Positions 26,326-39,081 of a stretch of 64,000 bases of DNA are shown piece by piece. The notes beneath the pieces are model-generated. The model was not told the origin of the DNA. It worked only from the letters and a program-made list of their open reading frames with translations, and made no database searches. Position numbers and translations under genes: made by a program. Within the stretch, counting starts at the first letter, position 1. The number at the start of each line of letters is the position of its first letter. Source of the DNA: Hymenolepis diminuta (lineage: Eukaryota; Platyhelminthes; Cestoda; Cyclophyllidea; Hymenolepididae); the NCBI GenBank assembly GCA_900708905.1, contig CAADRB010000011.1:1379169-1443168 (forward strand), read 5' to 3'.

Positions 26326-29300
26326 AAGCATTCGTTTTTAGTTTTTTAACCGGAAAGGAAAACATTACAAAACCTGTAACGTTCTTGGCGACCTTTGTAT
26401 TAGTCCGAAAACACACTTCTGTAATGATTCATTATCATCCATACACCTGAAAACTAATATATAAATATTTATACATCTATTAGTCCCTTAATCGATTGTC
26501 AATTTTAATCATACTGTAGTTATGGGATTTCATCCGTTGAATTTGTTGAAACACCAATATTGTTCTTGTCGGCTTTTGGATCTGTAAATAGTAAAGTGAT
26601 AAATACCATGTCGTAACTGTGAAGTTTTCACAAATATTGCACAAATAAACCCTTAATTAAGCCTTCGTAACGTTCTTAGAAATTCAAATAGCTGCAAACA
26701 AGTATAACTAGCTCCTAACGGAGTCTCCTAGCATAATCTGTCCCAAAAGTAGCTAGACTACGTCTGAAGTAGTTCGACATGGCGAGAGGAGAGTTAACTG
26801 AAAATGTTTGGTAACGCTACGCTGCATAGATACTGATCGCTGATTGACTAGGAGACCTCTACACGCATGCCAGCATTTGCTCGACATGCGACCGGTAGCG
26901 GGATCGCGCTTTCCAGAATGTTTCTTTGGTCACCCTTGGTAACGTCGTACACTCCACACAACAGTACTCTGCATTTTTCCACAAATCAATAACTTTGCAT
27001 CGATTAAATTAACTAATCCTAAAATAAACAAAAGTGGGGGAGAGATTATAGATAAAGTTCTTTATGCACAACTGAGAATTATTAGAGTACACCTTGAGCG
27101 AACTCCACTCTATGAGCTCTGCTAAGTTAGGATTATGTAGACAACTTAAGATCATGTAGTTAAATGAAGAAATTAACTGAAATGACGGTCCCGACAGTCA
27201 TAATTAAACAAGCGATTAATAAGGATTGATAATTGTTTATTAGAATTTGACCAATAATGCAAGAAGTTGGAAATTTGCAAGGTGAAGCAGTGAACTGTCC
27301 CTTATGTAACTATTCACAATCCAAATGTGGTAACCAAACGAAACAACTCTTTTGACATTTACTTTTCAATCCCTTCCCTTATTCCCTATTGAAATTCATT
27401 GGCTAGATTTTACTTGCTTTCTTGCATTGAAAAAAGTTAAATATTTCTATATTGTTGTAATACTAGTACAAAACGGAAAGTGAATCCATCTCAAAATTTC
27501 TTCATTGTGCTTCATAAAACTTCGAGAAATGGCAAATACGCATCAAATGTGATTTAAATAGGAAATAAATGGCTCTTGCGGATTATAAGATATAAATCTG
27601 AAAATGGAAAGGCAATCATCGTCCTATCTTTAAAACTTGGTCAATTCCTCTTCTGTTGTCAAACCAGTTTAAACCGATATAAGAAATAACAAAAGAATGT
27701 AGCTTTTAGTGTGTCACCCTTCCACTCTCATTCGAAAATTATTTAAAAATACACGGAGGGCTCTTGAATATATCAAGTCATGAGAATCCTGAGATAGGGG
27801 CACTAAAAGCAACTCGTACAGTACGCAATATTTTAAGTCAAGATCAAAGATTTCTTTGCTTAAATCGCTTCTTTAGCACATGAATTTCTTCGGAGAGATC
27901 AAATAAAATAAAATGCACGGAAGAGAATTTCAATGCTAATAGACTTAAGTTAACGAAATTGTTATTTTACACGAACGTGGAATCTAGAAACTCCCCCACT
28001 CTGATGAAGTACAAATATTCACTTGGGGATTAAACCAATATTTAAAACATTCATCCTCAAAATCAAAAGTGACAAAATATCGTATTAATATTTTCATTCA
28101 AACGTTTACCTAAAAATGGTATCACTGGTGCATATAACTATCAATCGAAGCAGAAGAAAAATGATTGGATATCGGTGAATCCGCTTCTAGGAAAGATGGT
28201 CCTGTATTTGTATTTTGTCAGACTTTATCTCCTTTCATTGTTACTGCACTTATCATTATATCCATTCAGAGTTTTTAACGGCTTTGTTAGGGAAAAACGT
28301 TCTTTCTTGGTTTTCATAGCCCTAAAAAGATGTCATCACTAAATTATTTAACTTCACATAATTCTCTTAAATCAGTTTGTTACCAATGATTTCTCTCCGA
28401 TAGGAATCTCAAGCAATGGATCTGTTAGGCGCGATAAAAAGTGTTAAGAATTAGCCATAAGAGCTATTTTAATCTAATTCCCCTAGTTTCGTTTTAACAG
28501 TCATAAAATCATCACGTCCCTTACTGCGATACATCTGAGACTGTGTCAAAAATAAGCATGGTGATATGGTTTCTCGATTGTACTTTTCTCAAGAAGGAAC
28601 TTTACTTTTGGGTGAGCTGAATTACGAAAATATATCAAAGAAGTGATATATACTTATATCTCAAGGACGTAATCGAGATAACGTAATAATATAATGCAAC
28701 GTGACTTTTGTCTCCTTGTTCATTATCCATCGCCGCTATCACAAATTATGGTTTGCATGCTAAATCTAATCAAAGTATTCTCAAAGCACTTATTACAATG
28801 GCAATAATTAAAGAAGAATTTTATTGATGTTATTGTTTTTCTTAACAAATTTTTTTAATGTTTATGTCCTTATAATTAATCCTAAAATAAAGAGTGATGC
28901 AAAGTTTATCTTAATCGAAATTGCAGGAGAAACAATAGAGTTACTGGGAATCAGATTGATAATCTCAACAAATACTCAAATTTAACAAGAAATTCTAAAC
29001 CTGTTTTAAATTTGGGCTGAATAATGAAAATAACAAAATGCAAACTGTATAGGCCGAATTCCCCTCGCATTATTCCCAAATTCAAGACACTAGAGTCCTG
29101 CTACCAAATATCCAACATGTTTAATTTATAATTAAACAAAAAATATTATATTGTCCGTTGTATTGTCCAAGAACTATTTGTTATTTGACTTAAAGGTATT
29201 TAAATCGTTTTCTAATTAAATTCTCTAAACTTCGCGTTCTTTATCTTCATTATTTATGGTCAAGTTCATATATTTCAATACTCATTTACTTTTTCTCTCT

Positions 29301-30509
29301 CATTTACTTACTTAGTCAAGCAAATAAGAGACAGGTCTTATGAGTAAAAGTAATATAATATATTTTCATACATAATTATTCCTTCAAAGTTAAGGTAATC
29401 TCAAGAGAGACATGATATGCCCAGACTGACTCATTCTCATAAAAGAATTTGACCGAGAAAATGTAGGAATCTCAAATTTTATATCACAATGTCAAAAAAT
29501 TTGTAAAACCTATAAATGAAAAATTCAAGTCCTTACAAGGGGATGAAATCCTTTGTGAGACGAAACGATGGCTAACTCATCATTTTATTCACGGAAAAGT
29601 ACAATTTTACTTTATGAAAAATCAAAAATGAATTCTAGCAGAAAATTGCTAAAACTTGTGTTAATTTTTAAATAAATATTCTCTGTTTAATTTCCATGAA
29701 ATTCAATAAAAAATCACATACTTTTTATTCTTTATATCATAAACGACACAAAGCATAAGCAATACACTTTTTTACAAATAGACTTTGTCTCAGCGTTGTA
29801 GATAATCTTTGTGTAAATTTCCAAAAGTTGATTTACTTCATTTTTAACGAATCCTATTTCAGTGTTCTAGTTTAGAAGGTATCGATATAAAGCGGAGAAA
29901 ACTTAGCTTTTACTATTCCCAACAAATCGGCTGAATTTCCATTTGACGAAAATGAGGCAGAGTGGATAACAGAATATGTTCATCGAGAGCAAAGAGAATC
30001 AGCAGCCTTATACTCGATCAGCCAAATATGTGATTAGCCGTTAAATAGCAGGTAAGATCAATTAGAGGCTTTAAGGCTTTAAAATATTTAATAAGGTAAC
30101 TAAGTGGGTAAAAATCGATAGGCGATGACAGATTATGTATATATGGAATAAAATTACTGCGGCCTCTGATCTAAAATTTTTATCAGTTAAATTACTACTC
30201 GTTATTCATTTCTAATCTTATTATTTAAAGCACGATTTGTAGTAATTTGGACGTATGTTTATAAATTGTGTATCAGTTAAATTTGCAGAATTTTATCATA
30301 AGGCACCTTGAATGAATACGGCTTAACGAGTCCTGCTATCTCATCCCAAATATGTCAAGGCTGCAAGCAACTGAATATCATGGAAGATAATTTTGCCTTC
30401 TCAACCTTCAGAAGGAAAAAAAGAACTAAATTGGCAAGACCGATCGCCATAATTATGTTGAAATTAAGATTTAGCAGCTAAGATATCCGATTTTTCCCTA
30501 GCTTGTCTT
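26326..30509. other. Intergenic, AT-rich
   Basis: About 4 kb without any supported feature. Confidence 0.5.
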
Positions 30510-30900
30510 CATACTACACCTTCTTTCTTCTACCAGTCTTCAAGTCGGCAGGAGGATAAAGAGAAGACAGGACAGCAGCGAACAGGGTTTATTGAGAGAG
30601 GACCGAGAACTACAAGGTGTGTATTCAGAAAAGGTTTTTAAATTGGTTGATAAGTTGCGACCACCAGATGTTCGTTGATGAGTCATCGCGGATGTGATTT
30701 TCCACGCAGGAGTTCGTTGGCGAGACCCAAAGGACTTGAGTTGCCACTCAGGTGGCCCGTCACTCTAATTAGGCTTGAGCCGTTTTCACAACTGTCTTTG
30801 ATGAGTCTGACTGGAGGGTTATAGCAACTGCGGCCCTAGAACCATTAGACAGACATGTGGTCTAGACAGGTGATTAATCCTATTGTGGTTGAGTTCGAAG
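30510..30900. other. GC-richer block of unknown nature
   Basis: The region is clearly GC-richer than its flanks (for example GTTGGCGAGACCCAAAGGAC, ACTCAGGTGGCCCGTCAC). All frames are broken by stops on both strands. It is probably an old mobile element piece but I cannot name it. Confidence 0.4.
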
Positions 30901-31049
30901 TTAGCCTGTACAAGTGAAATAATAGATGAGGAAAGATGGAGAAAAATTGCAATTTGGGAGTAGTTTAATGGACGTGGTTATTGCAATTAAAATTCAGTCA
31001 ATAAGCAATGAACATCACTGATGAGCATTAACTGCAATCCAGTGCTCGA

Positions 31050-31240
31050 ATGATGAAATTTGAATTGTGGAACGCGAACTACCCGTTTACTAAATATGAT
31101 ATACTCTAATCCTAAAATAAAATGAAGTAAAACTCTTTGATACTTTGACATTACTCACGACATCTCTATTGATTCCCCTTCCTCTTCGTCATATGTTGGA
31201 CTTTCTATTAACCGATTTCAGTTGCTTCTTACAATAAGAT
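31050..31240 (+). repeat. Dispersed repeat R3, copy 2
   Basis: GTGGAACGCGAACTACCCG, TTTGACATTACTCACGACAT, and CGATTTCAGTTGCTTCT align with 13.73-13.91 kb and with 51.15-51.31 kb. Confidence 0.55.
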
Positions 31241-31639
31241 ATTTTTTAATCATGGGGAATAGTAATGAATAATGATAACAAATTAGTTCAAAATTTTCTA
31301 AAGCGTATATTTTCATTTTGGAAGTAGCAGCACTAACCGAATGATTCCCATGGGAAAATCTCTTGTTTGGCAAGATATAAAGGCGACCTTCCAATATCTA
31401 TATTTATTACAATTAATTTGAGTCAAATAATTTGAAAATAAAACATTTTGGCTATTATTCCGTTTTAGTGGAAAATCAAAATTTAAAAAATTATTAAATT
31501 GTTCGATTTTTATTTTTAATGCTTTTTTTCTAAACTATATACATTCATAAACATTAATTTCTGTACATTTTATTTGATATATTTATGTTCTTATTAAAAT
31601 TAACTGATTGATAAAGCTTTCTTTTTGTACTGTTGCACC

Positions 31640-31830
31640 TTAAACGACAACGAAGTAGGGGGGAGAGAGCGTGACCAATAAGTGCTTGTACAGTGAGAGT
31701 ATAAACCAATTATCAATATCAATACCGCTGCCCTTCGGCCTGAAATGCAGTGATTGCAGTCAGTATACACTCCCATTAAAACGAAAATTATTTCGCATAA
31801 AACGACTTAAAAAATAACCAAATAAACATT
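31640..31830 (+). repeat. Dispersed repeat R6, copy 1
   Basis: GGGGAGAGAGCGTGACC, then CTGAAATGCAGTGATTGC and AATTATTTCGCATAAAACG match a second copy near 35.5-35.75 kb in the same order. No coding content is recognised. Confidence 0.5.
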
Positions 31831-32254
31831 ATAATAATAATCACACTGTCAAGGACTGAATAGCCAACTAAACCTTGGCCAAATCTTGCGGGTAGTCAAA
31901 CTATGACCCAGAAAACCTCTACAAATCACCTAGGATAGGAAGTAAACAGAGACCGCTGTCAAATACCTCTGTTAGGAGAGAACAGAGAGAGAAAACGCCA
32001 GTCTCCAAAATGGTGAGCTCAAAAATAGCTGAACATATTGAAGGACAGTACTCTGGATTATGATAACAGAAAGAAACTATAGGCAGCTTGAAGGAAGCAA
32101 TAGCTCTAATCGAAGTAAAGCCGATTTTATAATCTGACAGTTAGGCTAGATATTCCTTACAATAATTGACTATCTTTTTATGGCTAACAGATTACAACAG
32201 TTTTTTTCCGAATGAGAGGCCCAAGAGTTAAGTAGGATCATATGTATATTGGAC

Positions 32255-32445
32255 ACATGGGAATTAATAGGAGGGGAAAAGAGGGAAGGAGCAGCTGGAG
32301 AAATTGGGAAGAAAGAGGAAGATATCAGAACTGATCGAGGGTAACCCAGACTGTGAGAAACAGACGAAATAAAATAGTATAAGGCGTTTAGCGGAATTGA
32401 GGATGAGCAGCTGACAATTAAGGGAGCAACTTATTTTAAATCATA
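32255..32445 (+). repeat. Dispersed repeat R5, copy 1
   Basis: ACTGATCGAGGGTAACCCAG and GAGAAACAGACGAAATAAAA, then GTATAAGGCGTTTAGC match the segment at 36.68-36.76 kb (GAAACAGACGAAATGAGG). The upstream part is purine-rich (GGAGGGGAAAAGAGGGAAGG). Confidence 0.6.
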
Positions 32446-32929
32446 GTCAGAATGAATGGAAAAAAATGGCATAGAGTTCCTTATGGACGCAATAATAATA
32501 CTAATTCTTTTGTTTTCTTTACAGTCTATTTAATATGTATTGAGTAATATGCGGATGTTTTATAAAACACTGAATTATAACTCAAAGACATTAAACTTAA
32601 GAAGACTGATTATTCGGGATAATAATACTAAATTATGCACAGCAAACGTAGGAAATTTTTCAAATAAAATAAGAATGATTATGAGAACATTTTTTGAAAC
32701 TTTTCAAATTTCCAGAGAATGAACTTAATTATTAACAGCCAAAGCTTAATGAGCTCTGTTAAATGAAAAATATTGACCATTTCAGCACTGCTATGCTAAG
32801 ATCGCACAAGCTTCTTTCTATCGTCCAAGATTATTTTGCTTCTCGAGCTCTGGGACAAAGCTCTCTGATTAAAGTGACAAGGCCAACCATTATAATTGAA
32901 AAATATTGTGGACAAGAATTTGCTCAATA

Positions 32930-33100
32930 ATTCAGGTGGCGAACCTCGAAATGTACTTCTCATTAGGAACATCTTATACGGCCCGAATCCAAAAATCAAA
33001 TGAAGCTGGACTCTCTGGTAATTTGATGGTATCCTCAGTATCTCTTCCATGAATCAACTACTGAACTTACTGTTGACCGATTTTATTTGTTTTTCCATTA
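32930..33100 (+). repeat. Possible diverged copy of repeat R3
   Basis: CGAACCTCGAAATGTAC, then CAAATGAAGCTGGACTCT and GACCGATTTTATTTG fall in the order expected from R3 but with low identity. Confidence 0.3.
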
Positions 33101-33679
33101 TTAATAATTGCAACTTTTTTCTCTGCTCTGGTTAATAATACTATTATAGAAGAAACTAGGTCAAAAGGTTAGATTCTCTCTCCTTCCGAGATCAAAAGTT
33201 ATGTCTTTAAATTAAATAACTGCATTTAATTTTGTAAAAGCCCATTCAAAATTGAAGACCTTTTTGCTTTGACTATAAACAGAACACCAAGGTGAATAAC
33301 GATATGTTAAACAAACTCAGAGAAAACTGAAAAAATAGAATGGTTTACAATATCTATAATAGAATATGAATGAATTTAACAAAAAGTTATCAGTAATAGT
33401 AAGGCCCCTTTTTTGGAAAATTCGCACCCTTAATTGAACATGGATTCTAGACGTTATCTGTTCGAATTTTGGTAATCCAAAGGAAGAACTTTCAATTCAT
33501 TTAAATAAGAAACAGTTACTAAATCCTGAATAAAAATTAAGTGATATTGATTATTTCCACGATCTTCTCGTATTATGTAGTTATCTTTCACCTATTTAAC
33601 CACTTGGATAATTTTATTTACCATAATAACTAAGAGCAAGGCAGAGAAATTCGGGAGAGCAATTAAAACCCGTTTATTT
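33101..33679. other. Intergenic, AT-rich
   Basis: I see nothing I can support here. Confidence 0.5.
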
Positions 33680-33940
33680 TAAATTCAGTTATTAATAAGG
33701 AGGTGAAAAAAAGTTAAGATTAAGAAATTAAGATTTCAGTGAGACTTTTTTGAGTTGAGCTTTTGATTTTCATTGTACAGTATTAACTAAATGGGTAACT
33801 CACATTCTAAAATTCAAATTTCTGTGGATCGTTCTCTGAATTGCTTAAAAAATCCTTGTCCGTGACATTCAGTGTTCACAGATCGGTTGTTTATTTATGC
33901 TGGTTGGCCTTGACTCTGCACTGCATTTTTTTCTCAAAGG
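33680..33940 (+). repeat. Possible dispersed repeat R4, copy 3
   Basis: TTTTCATTGTACAGTATTAAC and, 120 bp on, TTATGCTGGTTGGCCTTG match the copy at 22.9-23.0 kb. Confidence 0.4.
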
Positions 33941-35460
33941 TTGAGAAAGCAGAGATCATGTATGGAATTAAGCAATTAATAAATTTCTTACAACAGCAGG
34001 ACTGAAGAGCTTACTGAGATCAGTTATGCCAATCACTCTATGATAATGAAGTTAATCATTATCAATTTATTAATTAATATAAAATTGGAATCAGAAAATG
34101 CATTTAAAAGATTTGACCAGACATAAACATTAATCAAATCTTCAACAAGCTCTGGATATAGCAGACCTACATTCACACAGAAACAGAAAGAAAATGTTCG
34201 ATTTTGATTTTTGGAACTTTAAAATAATACATTGAAAGTTATGTCATTCAAGGAAAACGGCACAATCGATGACCATGAAGAAAGTAAAATATGACTCTTC
34301 AGAATCTCTAAGTTTTCCTCAATTTTAGATCAGTCCTCTCCCACTTACTTCCAAATGAACCATTTACTGTTCCCCTTATAAATATGCCTTTCTAAGATTG
34401 AAAGAAAATTTTTGGGTTCCGCCACTAAATAACGAACCTTCTCTGACCTATCTGAATCATTGATTTGTTGTCTGCGTTGCCATTTAGAAGGGTAACATTT
34501 GTCTAGTGGACTTGTAGAAATCAAATACTTATAATATAAAACAATTTTGTGTTTTTTTCAAAATTCTCAAGTGAAAAGATACAATTTTATAGCTACCATT
34601 TTAACTTTGTCTAAAATTAATGAGCTAAGCGAAAGATTACGTGAATGATTTTTTAATCTATTTTCAACAGAAAATGCTGATTTAAAATTTTTAATTTAGA
34701 AATAAAAATAAACAACACAAATTAGTCTCTTTCTACATTAATTTTAAGGAAACAATTGACCAAAGTATCAATCTCCGAAGATTCTATTTCTGACTGAATG
34801 TCTTGTGCTTTAAAATAAATTCTGTGTAATTTTTCAACTTGCGGACTAGCTGAGGCAACAGATAGCTCTGCATCAAATCTATTCATATCAAAAATTTCTC
34901 CACTTCAAAATCTAAAATAATTTCTTTGATCTAATCAGTTAAAATGTTATAGGACTGTACGAATCTATGATCTTAGTCATTGTCAAAAGTCGAACCAAAA
35001 ATTTACACAAATAAAAGTGGAACGATTCTAATGCAAAGTGAAAATTCGGAAACAAAAGATGACAACTCCAATGTAATTATTAATCCAAATACTCCAATTT
35101 TATCATTTTTATTTCCTCTTATTTTAACTTCAAAGATATTTATAACATCCCAATAATCGATAGATTATTATCTGATGATTTGTTTCACCTAGCTTATCCA
35201 ATCTCGCTCACCTGTTCGAATTTGTCAGTTTGAAATATAAATTTGCCGTTAATATAAAATGCAATAAGATAGTTATGTATCACACTTAGCTAAATTTAGT
35301 GGAATCATTTCTATTAATCAATTTTGACATTCACTGATTTGCAAAGACTAATAGCTAATCTCTTCCGTGTATTTACCTTGTAATTTCTTAACTGCTAACA
35401 ATAGACAACCGCCGTTCCCAAATGTAAACGCGAAGATTTTAGAGTGAACCAGGATATATT
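33941..35460. other. Intergenic, very AT-rich
   Basis: No gene or repeat is supported in this stretch. Confidence 0.5.
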
Positions 35461-35469
35461 TTTGAACAA

Positions 35470-35750
35470 CGATAGAAACTCAAAAGAGATAAAGAAGAAC
35501 GAAGAACGGGAGAGAGAACATTGGAATCAAGCGTTTGTGGCGAAATTATAAAAGGTGGAGTGTACAACAAGGATAAATTATCTGAGTCGTCACAAGTTAG
35601 AGTCGAGTGATATCAATAATCAGTATGCTAGAGTTGAAAATTGCGCAGAGATGGCTGAAATGCAGGGATTGCGCCTGGTTTGCGTAAGCAATCAGATATA
35701 AAAATAATTTTGCATAAAATGGTTGGAATTAACAAGTTGTTCAAAAGTAA
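35470..35750 (+). repeat. Dispersed repeat R6, copy 2
   Basis: GAACGGGAGAGAGAAC, GCTGAAATGCAGGGATTGCG and AATTTTGCATAAAATGG align with 31.64-31.83 kb. Confidence 0.5.
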
Positions 35751-36499
35751 TTTTTGGGGACGTTTAGAAGTTATTGTTCCAAGGAGATTTAACGTATATT
35801 TAATGTTTCTCCAATAAGATAATATGGGTTTGTCATTTGTCAAGTAGAATTTATAAATTAATGAGTTCAGTCGGAAGATTACATTCACAATATCGTGCTT
35901 GATCTTGCTAAATATGTTATAATTTCGTGGTGTCTTTAATTAAATTCACTTTAAATCCTAAAATATATAAAGGCTATTATTTATTTATTTTAATGTGACC
36001 ATTCGTTTAACTAAAATTATCAAAGGAGTCCAATTCTCCTACTTTAAAAAGTCAACTAGAGCTCCCGCAATAATTTCTACTTAAAAGTAGTATCAATTAT
36101 TAATTTACAACAGTCAAATTAGATTTGCTCATGGCAATAAAAGATTGCTGCAAAAGATAAACTCATCAGAATGCTTGAACATTACCAGTTAACACCTGGT
36201 CAAATTTTACTGTCAAACTAACATAAAATTTGCTGTTCCTCTTCCTGCAGCACTTAATGATTATCAGAGCAGCTGAACATTTTAATGCTTATTACCCCCT
36301 CTCTGATCAGGAGATATGTAAAGTTCATAAATTTATGACTTGGAAAGGATAGGCATAAAGCGAAGTGACTGAATTGCAACGAAACTGCACATTATTTTGC
36401 CTTTTTAGATATTAATTAATTAATATAATTAGTTAGCATAAAGCAATTTGACTATCTTAATACAAACTGACCCTAACGCTTTTTCATAGGAAGGTAAAG
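35751..36499. other. Intergenic, AT-rich
   Basis: Nothing recognised. Confidence 0.45.
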
Positions 36500-36790
36500 T
36501 AGAACTGGGCTTAACGGTTAGACCACTTTAGGAATCGACCAAGATTTGATACATCCTCGTAAAAGTAACGGTCGAGCATTTGAGAAGATCAAGAGAAAAA
36601 TTGGATCTCATGTGCTTTGGACAATTGAAATAAATGAGAGGGGAAGAAGAATGAAGAGGGATTGAACGGAAATAGGAAATTATCTGTACTGAGCGAGAGT
36701 AATCCGGGTTACAAGAAACAGACGAAATGAGGTGCGGTAAGGCGGTTGACAGATTTCGCGTTCTTTGTTCGTTAATGTGCAAATGATAAA
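36500..36790 (+). repeat. Dispersed repeat R5, copy 2
   Basis: TGAGCGAGAGTAATCCGGG, AAGAAACAGACGAAATGAGG and GGTAAGGCGGTTGACAG match repeat R5 at 32.33-32.40 kb. The 84-codon open frame on the minus strand here is a by-product of the repeat. Confidence 0.6.
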
Positions 36791-37045
36791 GAGACCAATG
36801 AATGAAAGCGTCCAGGCAGTGCTCATATATAAATCAGTATTCTTGATTGGTCATTCTCTGATAATAAACAAAATAATTTATTTTTTAACCATGGTTTTAT
36901 GCGTTGACTATGATAAAATGTTTATAATATCGAATTTTTATGACTGACTTCCTGGTGAAAGAGGTTGCTAAATGTTTCGGAAGAAGCATACTGTCTTTCC
37001 CGTAAAGTAAGAATTTTCTATGCTATTGCAATGCTAAAAAGTCCA

Positions 37046-37390
37046 CTTTCTGCCGCTAGGTACTGTAAGTGACATAACCAATAGCCCGTTCGAAGAAGGA
37101 CATGAAGTACAGGTCCCACGGAAAGAGAAGGGTTCCACGATAAGAAAGTTGATAGATAGACTCAAGAACTCCTGAACGGCTGCATATGCAAGACTTAATG
37201 AAAAATCCCCAGTGGCAATGCCAACTGGAAGAAGAAGCATACCAAAACACCATCAATCATCCGAGTGCGTCCCTGAAGAAGGAATAGGTCGCCAAGAAGG
37301 AATACGGAACGAAGAGAAGGACACCAAGTGAATCCGAAGAAGTAATTCTGCAAGGAAGCCACTGCTTAAAAAGAGGAGATGGAAGGTAAA
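37046..37390 (+). pseudogene. Coding-like block with two in-frame stops, unidentified
   Basis: One forward frame is open for about 115 codons apart from two TGA stops. It reads with protein-like composition, for example PFEEGHEVQVPRKEKGST, RKLIDRLKNS, and EKSPVAMPTGRRSIPKHHQ, and ends at a donor-like AAG|GTAAAC. GC content is above the surroundings. The minus strand also carries two overlapping open frames of 66-68 codons, so strand is not certain. A decayed retroelement piece or a dead exon are both possible; I recognise no family. Confidence 0.3.
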
Positions 37391-39060
37391 CATACAATTA
37401 CAAATAATTAGTAAGCATATGTGTTCTTAAACCGTATTGATTATCAACTTCAACTCTTCCTATCTAGTCGTGGCGTTTCGACTAGGTAGTAAAGTATATT
37501 TTTCACTTTTACTCATTCATTGACTTTTCACAACGGTCCGTCTTTCACTTTCTCCCTTGAACATGTTTGTATCATAAGGATGTTTCACCACATAATAATC
37601 CGATACTTCTGAAAGTCCTCTATGCATGCTTGCTGAACTCCACCTCAAAGTAGAGTCTCTTTTCATTTAATTAAGATATACTCCAGATTACGTAGATTTG
37701 AATTCAAGGAAAATATTTGGCCATCAATAGTTGCAATAGTGACGAAATTTCTTATGCGGGCAGGAATGTAAAACATATAATGATCAATATTCCGGTACAC
37801 AAGAAATGAATCTTGCAGAATTTCTTCACGCGCAAGGAATAAATTCAATTTAACTCCATTAGTAAATCTGCAGTCCCCCCAACCTGTGACTGTGAAGTTG
37901 ATGAGGGCATAAGGGGTGGAGATGGTGACATAGATTGGTGCTCAAGACTTTAGTGAATGCCACCAGTGGGGTCAAGGGTATCTACGCAACGGTTAATCTA
38001 CATGTTCCAAACCATTTATTAACCATTCATCTGCACCTTAATTTATATGTAACCTCGTTTTGTGTGCATAGTTGGTGAAATACTCAGATCACTCGCACCC
38101 GGTCAATTATATCATCAAAGTCATATCTTATATTCTCTGTTTATCTGTAAGTCAAGAAGAGCAGAGAGAACAAAGGCCGCGACTGACATAGTGGCTTTAC
38201 GTGATGAATTGTCTACTTAAGTAATCATAAGATTTAGCAGTTATCGAAATCACGAATAGACTCAGAAGTAAACAAAGCTCATCAATTTACACTAAATTCT
38301 GGTAAATATTCATAGCTTCTTCTGGTAGTAAATCGTTTATCATGATGATTGCAACTCGAAAACAGTTGGTAATTCTTATTACTTTGGTAGACAGGTCGAG
38401 GATAAATTTAAAAACGATAAAGTGTATATAGACAATTTGGATATAAAATTTAGGGTCAAAAATGACTTATTTAGTAAACTAGACAACGGTAAATTTAGGT
38501 TCTCTATTATTTCATTCCAACTAGCAACCCCATTAATATTATTGAAATGGCAATTTGGGAAAATTGACGGTCAGAGGTGAAATATGAAAAGGAGGAAAAA
38601 CTGTAAATCCCTATTTCCTAATTTGAAAATACAAGTCTGCAAAAGATGAGCAGATCTGATGCAACACCGAAGAAAAACTGAAATGATATTAGGGCTCTTA
38701 ATTATATCTGAGTAGCTTATGTAAAGATAACTTTCTCGGGATCAAAGGTGCTAAGTAAAAACGTGAGTGTATTATTTATAGTTCATAAATCTTTCATCTC
38801 TTGAGTAATAATTAGTGACGGATTACTAATTTGACGCAATCAAACAATTTCATATTACTAATATAAAAAAATAATATAGTTTAAACTGTAGCCAAAGTTT
38901 TGAATGCATTAAAATTTAATATAACATAAACTCGCATTTAATAAAAAATCTCTTTAACAAATTAAACTTACAGAATTTCCGTTATAAGAAGTTTTGTTTA
39001 ATTAACTGAACATCAATCTAAATAAGCGGTGTAGCTTTCCCGGTCACTCTAAAGTCATTT
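37391..39060. other. Intergenic, upstream of glycogenin 2
   Basis: AT-rich, no supported gene or repeat. No TATA-type promoter stands out from the AT background before 39061. Confidence 0.5.
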
Positions 39061-39081
39061 GATCTGCGTCTGTGTTGTACA

